DNA of 14,345 nucleotides from Planctomycetota bacterium (lineage in GTDB: Bacteria; Planctomycetota; Phycisphaerae; UBA1845; UTPLA1). A model generated the notes under the pieces. That model saw nothing but the letters and a program-made list of their open reading frames with translations. It was not told the origin of the DNA and searched no databases. A program made the position numbers and the translations under genes. Each line of letters opens with the position of its first letter. Position 1 is the stretch's first letter. The stretch covers positions 1 to 14,345 of the forward strand of contig JAPULF010000443.1 in assembly GCA_027295245.1 (NCBI GenBank). Direction: 5' to 3'. Of this stretch, positions 7,945-14,345 are shown piece after piece.

Positions 7945-9813
7945 TTACTTCTCCGTGTAGTCCGACAATCCCAACGGCCCTTGCAACATCAACCGCGTGG
8001 TGGGCCAGGCTTGGGCGACCGGCACCGTGTTGACCGGCAACGTGTCGCGCGGGACACCGTCATGTTCCGGGCGGGGATGCGGCACGCCCTCGAGTTTCTG
8101 GAGCCCGAAGAGTTCGTAGTCATTCGGCTCCGTCATCAGCGAGCCGGGCGGCGGCGCAACCTGGTGGGGCTCGAGCGGTTCGACGTATTGCGGAGTCACC
8201 AGCACGACCAGTTCCGTATTCGATCGCTGGTAGTCCACGGAGCTGAACAACGCCCCAAGGATCGGCAGATCCCCGAATCCCGGTATTTTCGATGCAACCG
8301 CCTGAATGGTATCACGCAGCAATCCCGCGATTGCAAACGTCTGACCGTTGCCGCATTCGATGGTCGACTCGACCCGCCTGGTCGTGAAACTGAACACGGG
8401 CAACCCACCCACGATCTGGGTCCCGGGGATCGCATCGCTGATCTCCGTCATCACGTGAATACGCAAACGCTGTCCCGACAAAATCGACGGGGTAAAGGCC
8501 AGCCTGACGCCGAATTCCTTGTATTCAATCACGATCGCTCCGGCAACCGCACCGCCCTGCGCAACCGGTATCGGCACCTCGCCGCCCGCAAGAAAGGTCG
8601 CTGTTTGACCATTGAGCGCCACCAGATTGGGCTCGGCCAGGATCCGAAATAGATTGTTCTCGCGTAGTGCCGTGATGAACATCTGAAACTCGGCCTTCGG
8701 GAACCCGAAAGTCACGTTCGTATTAACACCGTTCCCCACCGCGCCCACGGAATACAGTTGTTGACCTTGCAACACGTTGGCCAGTCCGGAACTGGCGAAA
8801 ACCGTCGGGTTGAGCTGGTTGAGATTGTTGGCAAAGAAAAAGTTGCGCGACAAATCGGACGCGCCGATGGCCCAGTTCACGCCGAGTTGCCTCGAGGCCG
8901 TCTTGTTTACCTCGGCAACCACAACCCGCAGCATGGTCTGCTGAACGCCGGCGACGTCGATTTGGCTGTTGACTTCACCGCCCTGGATCAACCGGGCCAT
9001 GTCGATAATTCGCCGCACGGCGGCATGGCTCGGCGCCGTGCCCGTAAGGACAATCACACCCTGAACGCTGCGAGCCGTGACCCGCGCGGTCGGGGCGACG
9101 AAGGTGATAAGCTCGCGCAACCTGCTGAGATCGAGTTCGACGATGACTTCGATTACGCGCTGGACCTGCCCGGACCTGAGCACCAACTGCGTGACCCCGA
9201 TATCGAGGCCCGTCACCACGACCCGGATAGGCGACTCGACCAACACCCCTGCAATGTTGGGGTTCAGGACTTCTGCCCGATCGATCTTGACGGCCAGATT
9301 GATGACCGCGGAGTCGTTCCTGGAAACGACGATCTGCCTGGACGGGCTTCTGCTCGGACCGATGCTAAGTATGAACGAACCGGGCGATGACCCTGCCGAC
9401 GGACTTGGCGATGAGACGACAGCCGCGTCGACCGGAGGCGCCACGGCCGATTCGGCATCGCGCGACTGAAAAACCAACAGGTCTTCGACGGTCGCCGAAC
9501 CCGAGTCCGTCGTCTCGAAATCTCGCGTGATCGACGCGGGCCTGTTCGCAGCCGTGAACCCGCGTGTTTGCAAGCGTGACGCCGCCGGCTCGAAAATGCT
9601 CATCGCCCGATTGGCGACGACGCGCACGGACGTACCCACAAGGCTCGTTTGGCCCTGACCGACCGCGACCTCCGGAGGCGCCGAAGCCTGCGGGATTAGT
9701 ACGACAGCAGCGATCAAGCACGCGTACTTGGTGACGTTGGAGATTCGACGGGGCCGACGCCGCCTTGCGCCGGAAACCCCATCATGTTCTTGACCATCCG
9801 TGGCAGAGTTCAT
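7945..9813 (-). CDS. cpaC: Tad pilus outer-membrane secretin CpaC/RcpA
   Basis: A 622-residue secretin forming the outer-membrane pore for the Flp pilus. The ATG at 9813 directly follows the TGA of cpaB (TGAATG), with GGAG about 9 bases upstream. An Arg-rich N-terminus (residues 17-23) precedes the hydrophobic signal core (about 30-45), giving an unusually long n-region. Residues about 50-150 are a low-complexity Ser/Ala/Val linker. Residues about 158-230 form the pilus secretin N-domain (IVVSRNDSAVINL through VIVELD), and 235-280 a BON-like/N1-type domain (ARSVQGVIVLTGTAPSHAAV). Residues 290-545 are the secretin core, with ILAEPNLVALNGQTATFLAGGE (about 391-412), EFGVRLAFTPSI and the C-terminal PGFGDLPILGALF and ELVVLVTPQYVEPL motifs. 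The tail keeps the CpaC-type phrase EPNDYELFGLQKLEG. No truncation was seen, and placement after cpaB is the standard order. Confidence 0.96.
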   Translation of the reverse strand: MNSATDGQEHDGVSGARRRRPRRISNVTKYACLIAAVVLIPQASAPPEVAVGQGQTSLVGTSVRVVANRAMSIFEPAASRLQTRGFTAANRPASITRDFETTDSGSATVEDLLVFQSRDAESAVAPPVDAAVVSSPSPSAGSSPGSFILSIGPSRSPSRQIVVSRNDSAVINLAVKIDRAEVLNPNIAGVLVESPIRVVVTGLDIGVTQLVLRSGQVQRVIEVIVELDLSRLRELITFVAPTARVTARSVQGVIVLTGTAPSHAAVRRIIDMARLIQGGEVNSQIDVAGVQQTMLRVVVAEVNKTASRQLGVNWAIGASDLSRNFFFANNLNQLNPTVFASSGLANVLQGQQLYSVGAVGNGVNTNVTFGFPKAEFQMFITALRENNLFRILAEPNLVALNGQTATFLAGGEVPIPVAQGGAVAGAIVIEYKEFGVRLAFTPSILSGQRLRIHVMTEISDAIPGTQIVGGLPVFSFTTRRVESTIECGNGQTFAIAGLLRDTIQAVASKIPGFGDLPILGALFSSVDYQRSNTELVVLVTPQYVEPLEPHQVAPPPGSLMTEPNDYELFGLQKLEGVPHPRPEHDGVPRDTLPVNTVPVAQAWPTTRLMLQGPLGLSDYTEK

Positions 9814-10767
9814 TCAGTTAATCTCCGAGGATCTCGCCCCCTGTGGTTCTTCGAATGCGGAAACGGCTTCTTCATGCGGCTCGGGCATGGCCGGCACGCG
9901 ACTGGCAATCCTTGCGTCACGCATCAAGTTGCCGGACGAATCGAACACGAGCCGTTGCAACCGCGTTCCGTGCAGCACCTCGACGACGTGCCCCACGCGT
10001 GGTTTCGGGGCGGCGGCCACCACCACCGGCTTGGGAGCCGGTTCGGGCGCGGGCGCGGGCGGCTGAAACTCCCCGGCCCGCTTGAGCATGCGCGACCAGA
10101 TCGACTCTTCGACCTCCGATTCGACGTGCCCGAGAAGTGCGAGCCGAATGGCGCCCTTCGTCGACGCGGCGTCGAGGGTAGGTACCTGCTCGGGCCGCAG
10201 GAAAAGCGTGACGGACTTCATGTTCCGGACGGTCTTGCCATCGGAAGCGACTTCACTCATCGATTGTCCGACGGCGCCGACCTGGATACTCGAGAGAATG
10301 AGCCGGCTGCTCGCGTTGTTTCTCCGGTTACCGCGGACGGCGAAGACGTCAACGCGATCACCCGGATTGAGGAATCCGGCAACCGCGGAGGCCTCGTTGA
10401 CTTTCACGCTGACCGCCCGAAACCCGCTCGGAATCTTCGAAGTCAGCCCCGGGCTGGCGCCGGGCGGAGCGAGCATGGACTCGCTGACGGCGATGCCCGG
10501 CGGAATCGTCATCTTGGCAATGCGACCGACAAGTTTCTTGGGATCGCTGAAGGTCCCCTTCGGAACCAGGGCCACCGCAATCTCCCGGGTGGTCAGCATG
10601 ACACCGGTAACGCGGCTGGCCACGCCGATCTTGGACTTCGCGACCACCACGCTCTTCGTGGCGCCGCTTTCACCCTGGGCTCGGCGCACCATGTCGATGC
10701 CCATCTTGATTGCAAAGAACCCGACTCCGAGCCCAATGATCATTGGAATGATCGTCTTGGCTTTCAT
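9814..10767 (-). CDS. cpaB: Tad pilus assembly protein CpaB/RcpC
   Basis: A 317-residue periplasmic protein with an N-terminal membrane anchor (about residues 5-26). A SAF/AFP-like domain follows (about 39-105), with VPKGTFSDPKKLVGRIAKMTIPPG typical of the family. The RcpC domain (about 113-215) begins GFRAVSVKVNEASAVAGFLNPGDRVDVFA, the hallmark of CpaB. A Pro/Ala hinge (about 236-256) leads to a last segment with GHVVEVLHGTRLQRLVF (259-275), matching the usual CpaB end in which the protein contacts the pilus channel. An acidic tail ends the chain. The start at 10767 has a G-rich element (AGGGGGG) about 9-10 bases upstream. The stop TGA touches the cpaC ATG with no spacing, so secretin synthesis is probably coupled. 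The protein modulates or lines the secretin pore; some relatives are thought to bind peptidoglycan. Confidence 0.95.
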   Translation of the reverse strand: MKAKTIIPMIIGLGVGFFAIKMGIDMVRRAQGESGATKSVVVAKSKIGVASRVTGVMLTTREIAVALVPKGTFSDPKKLVGRIAKMTIPPGIAVSESMLAPPGASPGLTSKIPSGFRAVSVKVNEASAVAGFLNPGDRVDVFAVRGNRRNNASSRLILSSIQVGAVGQSMSEVASDGKTVRNMKSVTLFLRPEQVPTLDAASTKGAIRLALLGHVESEVEESIWSRMLKRAGEFQPPAPAPEPAPKPVVVAAAPKPRVGHVVEVLHGTRLQRLVFDSSGNLMRDARIASRVPAMPEPHEEAVSAFEEPQGARSSEIN

Positions 10768-10823
10768 GGCTCACCGCCCCCCTCTCGAGAAAAGTCGCCC
10801 GATGCCGGCCGATCCAGCGATTG

Positions 10824-11237
10824 TTAGTTGACGCCTTCGCGCCGCATCGTGGTGGTCGAGGCAATATTAAACGACCCGCCACCCAGAAAGTTTCCCGTAA
10901 AAGAGGCCCGATCAAACGGAAGCGACACCGACACCCAAACCTCGGTATCGGTTTCCGCGAGTGCCTCCAGGTTGCTCGTCACCGTATATCCGGTCAGCCC
11001 CGGACCCTCCATCGTGGCGTCGACGGCGGCGTTGACGTCCGTGATCGTGCCGCCGGGCATAGAAGCCGCCCGGGCGCCTTCGCGTGACGCCAGCGTCACG
11101 GTTTGGCGAATCATGAACGAGTAGCCCACTTCGATCATGGCCAACAACGCCATCACCACCAAGGGCGCCACGATCGCGGCCTCCACTGCCGCCACGCCGC
11201 GGCGTTTCAATCCATGCTTGTGTCTCATTAATTTCAT
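10824..11237 (-). CDS. tadE: TadE-like pseudopilin
   Basis: A 137-residue class-TadE pseudopilin. The start at 11237 is set by a 4-bp ATGA overlap with the end of cpaA and by GGGAAG within the last cpaA codons; longer readings to 11354 lie inside cpaA. The N-terminus has the prepilin-type motif RRGVAAVEAAIVAPLVV. Predicted cleavage is after Gly14, leaving Glu19 at +5 of the mature protein. A hydrophobic helix follows (about 15-38), then IEVGYSFMIRQTVTLASREGARAAS, the typical TadE continuation. The rest (about 60-137) is a small soluble domain. CpaA, encoded just upstream, should process it. TadE is thought to act as a minor pilin or assembly primer. No separate TadF or TadG gene is present in the window, so this may be the only pseudopilin of the locus. 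Confidence 0.92.
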   Translation of the reverse strand: MKLMRHKHGLKRRGVAAVEAAIVAPLVVMALLAMIEVGYSFMIRQTVTLASREGARAASMPGGTITDVNAAVDATMEGPGLTGYTVTSNLEALAETDTEVWVSVSLPFDRASFTGNFLGGGSFNIASTTTMRREGVN

Positions 11238-11794
11238 AGCACTTCCCACCATCCGGTATGGTTGGCCAATACGACGATCAACGTCCCGATTGAAAGCGGT
11301 ACGGCGTACGGAACGACGCCGGACGACTTGACCATTGACTGTGCGGAGCCGCAATCGCTGAACGCGGTGTCCAGACGCGACACTTTATTCATGAGCACAC
11401 CGAGATTGGAGGCGGTGGCCGACCAATTCCGGTGATAGGCGATCATGCCGAGGGCCACGACGCCGCCGACCAATCCGCCCACCAGGACCGCGAAGAATGT
11501 CATCTGGGGACCCAACCACGTTCCCAGCGCCGCCATCAGTTTGACGTCCCCGGCCCCCATGCCTTTCATGGCCCAAAGCAAAACCAGCATGCCGAAACCC
11601 ACCAGCATCCCCTGGAACCCCAACACCAGGCCGGCCGCACCGCCGAAGGTGGCCTGGGCCCCGAGTCCGGTCAGGGCAACCGCGGCGTTCAACCAATTGG
11701 GAACGCGATGCTGGCGGCAATCGTACCAACTCGCAACCAGTGCGACCGGTACGATTGCCGCCAGCACGAATTCACCATGACCGTCCTGGAACAT
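11234..11794 (-). CDS. cpaA: Prepilin peptidase CpaA/TadV (type IV leader peptidase family)
   Basis: A 186-residue inner-membrane aspartic protease that cleaves the leader of Flp and TadE. The ATG at 11794 is preceded by AAAGGGA about 6 bases upstream; the longer reading to 11833 begins at a TTG with no ribosome site. It lacks the N-terminal methylase domain of PilD-type enzymes, as usual for CpaA. The two catalytic aspartates are visible: D25 in SWYDCRQHRVPN and D83 in the GxGD motif KGMGAGDVKLMAALG. About six hydrophobic segments span the chain. The last codons overlap the tadE start by 4 bp. The gene lies 148 bp downstream of flp, beyond an intrinsic terminator, so it is probably expressed by read-through or from a weak second promoter. 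Coding quality and motifs make the call firm. Confidence 0.95.
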   Translation of the reverse strand: MFQDGHGEFVLAAIVPVALVASWYDCRQHRVPNWLNAAVALTGLGAQATFGGAAGLVLGFQGMLVGFGMLVLLWAMKGMGAGDVKLMAALGTWLGPQMTFFAVLVGGLVGGVVALGMIAYHRNWSATASNLGVLMNKVSRLDTAFSDCGSAQSMVKSSGVVPYAVPLSIGTLIVVLANHTGWWEVL

Positions 11795-11824
11795 CCCAGT
11801 CCCTTTTCTTTCTCGGTGCCTTCC

Positions 11825-11868
11825 AAAAAACAATGGCGGCAGGCGGAGGCCGTCCTCCGCCCGCCACC
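11825..11868 (-). terminator. Rho-independent terminator between flp and cpaA
   Basis: On the minus strand arms 11868-11854 and 11849-11835 form a 15-bp stem (two G-U pairs, otherwise Watson-Crick) around the four-base loop ACGG. ATTG and then six T (11830-11825) follow. It lies 75 bp after the flp stop and 31 bp before the cpaA ATG, in the right orientation to end flp transcripts. Stem length, GC content and U-tract are those of a strong intrinsic terminator. Partial read-through would give pilin in excess over the machinery. Confidence 0.88.
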
Positions 11869-11942
11869 GATACGTTCAACTGCGCGGCCGCGGCATCCCT
11901 GTCCGGCCGCCCCGTCCGTGGAGAGACGGGCGTGTAAAATCC

Positions 11943-12116
11943 CTACGGCATGTTGGATTCGATGTCGGCGAACGTGGTCGAGACCTTCTCGCCCAACGCA
12001 CTAATTGCGCCCAACGCAATCACGATAATCAGCGCCAACATCACCGCGTACTCGGTCGCGGTAGCGCCGTCTTCGTCCCGAATGAATGCCCTCATGCGAT
12101 CTACCAACTTCTTCAT
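11943..12116 (-). CDS. flp: Flp/Fap-type major pilin
   Basis: A 57-residue Flp pilin, the structural subunit of the pilus and easily missed because of its size. Met1 at 12116 has AAGGAG about 8 bases upstream. The leader MKKLVDRMRAFIRDEDG ends in Gly17. Cleavage there by CpaA would leave a 40-residue mature pilin beginning ATATEYAVMLALI, with the class-defining Glu-Tyr pair at +5/+6 (E22, Y23). A hydrophobic helix follows (about 24-41), then a short polar end, GEKVSTTFADIESNMP. Length and motif are those of Flp1 pilins; the Phe near the C-terminus (F49) is also typical. It is first in the tad locus, with its own terminator, which fits a highly expressed subunit. No second flp copy was found in the window. 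Confidence 0.95.
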   Translation of the reverse strand: MKKLVDRMRAFIRDEDGATATEYAVMLALIIVIALGAISALGEKVSTTFADIESNMP

Positions 12117-12210
12117 AACAAAGTCTCCTTTCCTGCAGGGGCTTCAGGGTTGTCGCTCCACTGCACGGCCCACTTACGACTCCATACCGACGAGCGGGCC
12201 AATCCATGCG

Positions 12211-12229
12211 TCCCCCCAACACGGGGGGA
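12211..12229. repeat. Perfect C6/G6 hairpin in flp leader region
   Basis: TCCCCCC and GGGGGGA (12211-12217 and 12223-12229) form a perfect 7-bp inverted repeat with the five-base loop AACAC. No T-run follows on either strand, so it is not an intrinsic terminator. It lies about 95 bp upstream of the flp start and would be within the flp leader if transcription begins near 12546. Confidence 0.55.
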
Positions 12230-12380
12230 ACCAAGCGACAGCGTCCCTTCTGCCGTCTCTCCTCATCTTCCGGTCGCCAACGCCGTACCTGCCGCGAATG
12301 GTGCCATCGGCCCGGTACGAAAAGAAGCGATTCTTTTCAGGGGAAGTCAAGTAAGTGCATCCGCTCCAAGGCGGTCGATT

Positions 12381-12534
12381 GCTTTTCGCCGTGTGATTCC
12401 CCCCGCTGGCCCGGTGGGACTCTGGGTCCCGCCGGCGCACGGCGAAAGCCGTGCAGAATCCGGGTTGTCCGCCGATCGGGCCGCCGCAAGCATTCCGCGG
12501 ACGATCCCCATCGAACCGGCTGCCAGCACTGGCA
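12381..12534. other. Cluster of hairpins with alternative pairing, candidate structured RNA
   Basis: Four inverted repeats are packed into about 125 bp. H1 is CCGGTGGGAC/GTCCCGCCGG (12411-12420 with 12426-12435, one G-U, 5-base loop). H2 is GCACGGC/GCCGTGC with a GAAA tetraloop (12437-12454), one base from H1. H3 is an 11-bp stem with two G-U pairs (12462-12472 with 12497-12507). H4 is TGCCA/TGGCA (12521-12534). In addition GCTTTTCGCCGTG (12381-12393) can pair with CACGGCGAAAGC (12438-12449) with one bulged T, which excludes H2. The GNRA loop appears on the plus strand, but the flp leader would carry the complement. I do not recognise a known riboswitch class. Confidence 0.45.
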
Positions 12535-12552
12535 TCGGTGACGGACTCTTTT

Positions 12553-12581
12553 AACATAAGAAACAAACCGCCTCTGAGCAA
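12553..12581 (-). promoter_or_regulatory. Candidate sigma-70-type promoter for flp
   Basis: On the minus strand TTGCTC (12581-12576) and TATGTT (12558-12553) are separated by exactly 17 bases, in an AT-rich patch of otherwise GC-rich DNA. The hexamers match the E. coli consensus at four positions (TTGACA) and four positions (TATAAT). Transcription would begin near 12546, giving a leader of about 430 bases that includes the hairpin cluster. No better pair was found closer to flp. In a distant phylum the consensus may differ, so confidence is low. Confidence 0.35.
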
Positions 12582-12893
12582 ACCGCGGTCACAGTATTGG
12601 AATCGAAAATGCACTAGCGGACCTGCCTCTGGACCAGTCGTACTGATACTGGGATATCGGACAGCCTTGGGGTTTGTTCTGTTGTCATATTGTCGCAACC
12701 GACGCGGAAAGAGTTGCGCTCGCCCGCCGCGACTGACGCGTGCACAAAAGCGTGGTTTTGGAGCGCGAGTATCGGACGCTTGCGCAATTCATGCGCGGGT
12801 TCGGAAGAATCCGCCGATCGTTGGTGCCCGACAAGACCACGCCGCTTTCTCGACGCCGCCGTTGGTTCGTCCATCGAGGGCGCGTTGCGACCG

Positions 12894-14345
12894 ATGAACC
12901 TGACAATGGCGGCGGAGATTCACCAGACAAGAAAAGGACTGCGCCAAGACCGACCTGTAGAGTCGTTCCGCCCCATGCCAATCGAGTGGGCGGCAGCCGG
13001 CGCAGTTCTACTCAGCCTCATCGCGTTCGCGATGATTCGCCTCGCATGCGGCGACGTGGCGTGGCACCTGGCAACCGCGCGGCTGGCCTTTACCAGCGGC
13101 CATTGGCCGACCACCAACGCATTCAGCCATACGTTCGCGGACTATCCGCTCTATCAACAATATCCGTTGTTTCAGTCTCTCCTCTTTGTAGTGCATCAGA
13201 TTGCGGGATGGACCGGTCTCAGTGTCCTGCTCTGTGTCGGTTGGCTGGGCGTGTTCCTGCTCTACGTCCGTTGGGCCGGACCATGGCGCCACGCGGCCGT
13301 GATGTGCCTGCCGTGGATGATCGGAATGATGGCGCTCCAGCGCCGCATGATCCTGCGGCCGGACATGTTCAGCATGGTGTGGCTCGCCTGCCTGCTCATC
13401 GCGATAGACGCCTACCTCCGCCGCGGCCGTCGGTGGATTCTGCTCCTCCCGGCCATTCAGTTGTGTTGGGTAAATTCCCACCAACTGTTTCCGTTGGGGT
13501 TCGCGGTCCAATTCGCGTTGATCGCGCATCTATGTATCTCCCGATGGGCACCGGGGCCTGTCGACCGCCGTGATCGAACCGTTCCGATTTGGCCGGTGCT
13601 CCTGGCCGTGGCGGCCTCCATCGGGGCCACATTCTGTTCGCCTATCGGGGCCCGGATTCTCGAGGTGTTCGAACAGACCGGTGGCAGCGTCGGCCACCAC
13701 CGGCATCACATTCGTGAACTTGCCTACATTTGGAATCGACCGGTCGAATGCGGACTCGCCATAACATGCGCCCTTCCGGCAATCATCGCACTGTGGCAAA
13801 ACCGACGCCGCTTTTACACGTTTGATGCAGCCATTTGGTGCATGTCGCTGATACTCGTTCTGATCGCGATGCGAGGGTTGGTGTTCTTCAGCATGCTGAG
13901 TATCGCGGTCTTCGCCCGCACGCGGCGGAGGTTTCCGACCCCGACCGGACCACCGAAACAACGCCTGGCGTTTCTGCGGCCGGCCATGGCATGCGTCACG
14001 TTGGCACTGGCGTGCAACGTCATGTTTCACCGATGGGTCCGCCCCCCGAGGGTGCTGGGCGGGACCCAACCCGGCTTGGGTCGAAGTCTCGGCGACTGGC
14101 CCGATGCCGCGATAGCGTTTCTCGCGTCGTCTCCGCCTCCCGGCGAAATGATGAACATGCCGTGGTCGCTGGCCAACGGCGTCCTGTGGCGATTACCCCA
14201 TCGAAAACCGTTCGTGGACTCGAGGTTCGAAGCGTACCCCCGGGGGTTTCTGGTCGATTGCATCGAATCGTATCGGGACGCTTCCGTGCTGAACGCCCTG
14301 CTCGATGAATATCGACCGACATGGATATTTGCCGACCATCGCGTC
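12894..14345 (+). CDS. GT-C-like polytopic membrane protein, 3'-truncated
   Basis: The frame is open to the right edge, with 484 codons visible. Many hydrophobic segments (eight or more) begin with WAAAGAVLLSLIAFAMIRLA. Just after the first comes CGDVAWHLATARLAFTSGHWP and then TTNAFSHTF. An Asp followed by WHL, then G-x-x-P and a D/N-x-FS-x-T phrase, is the pattern of a group of bacterial GT-C-superfamily-like membrane proteins. Near the right edge a soluble part reads ANGVLWRLPHRKPFVDSRFEAYPRGFL and then LLDEYRPTWIF, again as in that group. These are putative lipid-linked sugar transferases whose substrates are unknown. The start is uncertain: ATG 12894 has GAGGG 13 bases upstream, ATG 12906 has nothing, and ATG 12975 sits right before the first membrane segment but lacks a good ribosome site. 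It is divergent from the tad locus; a link such as pilin glycosylation would be speculation. Confidence 0.75.
   Translation, partial: MNLTMAAEIHQTRKGLRQDRPVESFRPMPIEWAAAGAVLLSLIAFAMIRLACGDVAWHLATARLAFTSGHWPTTNAFSHTFADYPLYQQYPLFQSLLFVVHQIAGWTGLSVLLCVGWLGVFLLYVRWAGPWRHAAVMCLPWMIGMMALQRRMILRPDMFSMVWLACLLIAIDAYLRRGRRWILLLPAIQLCWVNSHQLFPLGFAVQFALIAHLCISRWAPGPVDRRDRTVPIWPVLLAVAASIGATFCSPIGARILEVFEQTGGSVGHHRHHIRELAYIWNRPVECGLAITCALPAIIALWQNRRRFYTFDAAIWCMSLILVLIAMRGLVFFSMLSIAVFARTRRRFPTPTGPPKQRLAFLRPAMACVTLALACNVMFHRWVRPPRVLGGTQPGLGRSLGDWPDAAIAFLASSPPPGEMMNMPWSLANGVLWRLPHRKPFVDSRFEAYPRGFLVDCIESYRDASVLNALLDEYRPTWIFADHRV

Larger units (their letters stand above)
12117..12893. other. 777-bp divergent intergenic region upstream of flp
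   Basis: Lies between the flp start (minus) and the GT-C-like membrane protein (plus). Open frames here (for example minus 12347-12535, minus 12174-12698, plus 12451-12897) show no recognisable domain, signal or ribosome site and are probably chance frames in GC-rich DNA. What can be seen is the flp ribosome site (AAGGAG near 12125-12130), a perfect 7-bp hairpin at 12211-12229, a cluster of hairpins at 12411-12534, and an AT-richer patch at about 12545-12570 with a candidate minus-strand promoter. No convincing plus-strand promoter was found. The region probably holds regulation for both flanking genes. Confidence 0.6.

Noticed and set aside
12286..12306. TGGCAC on the minus strand as a possible sigma-54 promoter -24 element
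   Set aside because: The expected TTGC at the -12 position is absent (GCGG instead).
12347..12535. 62-codon minus-strand frame upstream of flp
   Set aside because: No ribosome site, no recognisable motif, and it runs across the inverted repeats; more likely a chance frame than a gene.
12174..12698. 174-codon minus-strand frame upstream of flp
   Set aside because: Composition is unlike a folded or membrane protein, with no Shine-Dalgarno and no domain.
1..14345. CRISPR array, tRNA/rRNA genes, insertion sequence or phage genes
   Set aside because: No regularly spaced repeats, no cloverleaf-like or rRNA-like stretches, and no transposase or integrase-like frames were seen on either strand.

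Overview
This window carries an essentially complete tad/flp (Tight adherence, type IVc) pilus locus on the minus strand. It runs from a Flp-type pilin at about 12.1 kb down to a TPR lipoprotein at about 1.2 kb. The left edge holds the 3' part of a sodium:solute symporter gene (plus strand, convergent with the tad locus). The right edge holds the 5' part of a GT-C-like polytopic membrane protein gene (plus strand, divergent from the tad locus). The DNA is GC-rich throughout. Clear Shine-Dalgarno sequences precede several genes, and short spacings or overlaps link many of them. The Tad gene set, the form of the small CpaD/OmpA-like lipoprotein and the GT-C protein fit a free-living Gram-negative bacterium, perhaps of the Planctomycetota/Phycisphaerae type. 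That placement is inference from gene style, not from a marker gene.

Layout in the direction of tad transcription (right to left): flp pilin (12116-11943); a strong intrinsic terminator (11868-11825); cpaA/tadV prepilin peptidase (11794-11234), overlapping tadE pseudopilin (11237-10824) by 4 bp (ATGA); cpaB/rcpC (10767-9814), directly abutting the cpaC/rcpA secretin (9813-7945, TGAATG); a 338-bp gap; cpaE/tadZ (7606-6344); a 254-bp gap; cpaF/tadA ATPase (GTG start 6089, to 4626); tadB (4594-3584); tadC (3573-2638); a 154-bp gap; a lipoprotein with a CpaD/OmpA-like domain (2483-1971); and a TPR lipoprotein resembling TadD (1969-1199).

How the parts fit: CpaA matures the pilin Flp and the pseudopilin TadE. 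CpaF powers polymerisation through the inner-membrane platform TadB/TadC. CpaE is the localisation/assembly factor. The fibre leaves through the CpaC secretin with CpaB. The two lipoproteins probably assist secretin assembly. The terminator after flp would let the pilin be made in excess over the machinery.

The 777 bp between flp and the divergent membrane-protein gene contain no convincing gene. They do contain a plausible promoter for flp and an unusually dense set of hairpins with an alternative, mutually exclusive pairing, which is the least explained element here. No mobile elements, CRISPR arrays, tRNA or rRNA genes were seen, and no wholly new system: this is a recognisable Tad pilus island with several points worth checking.
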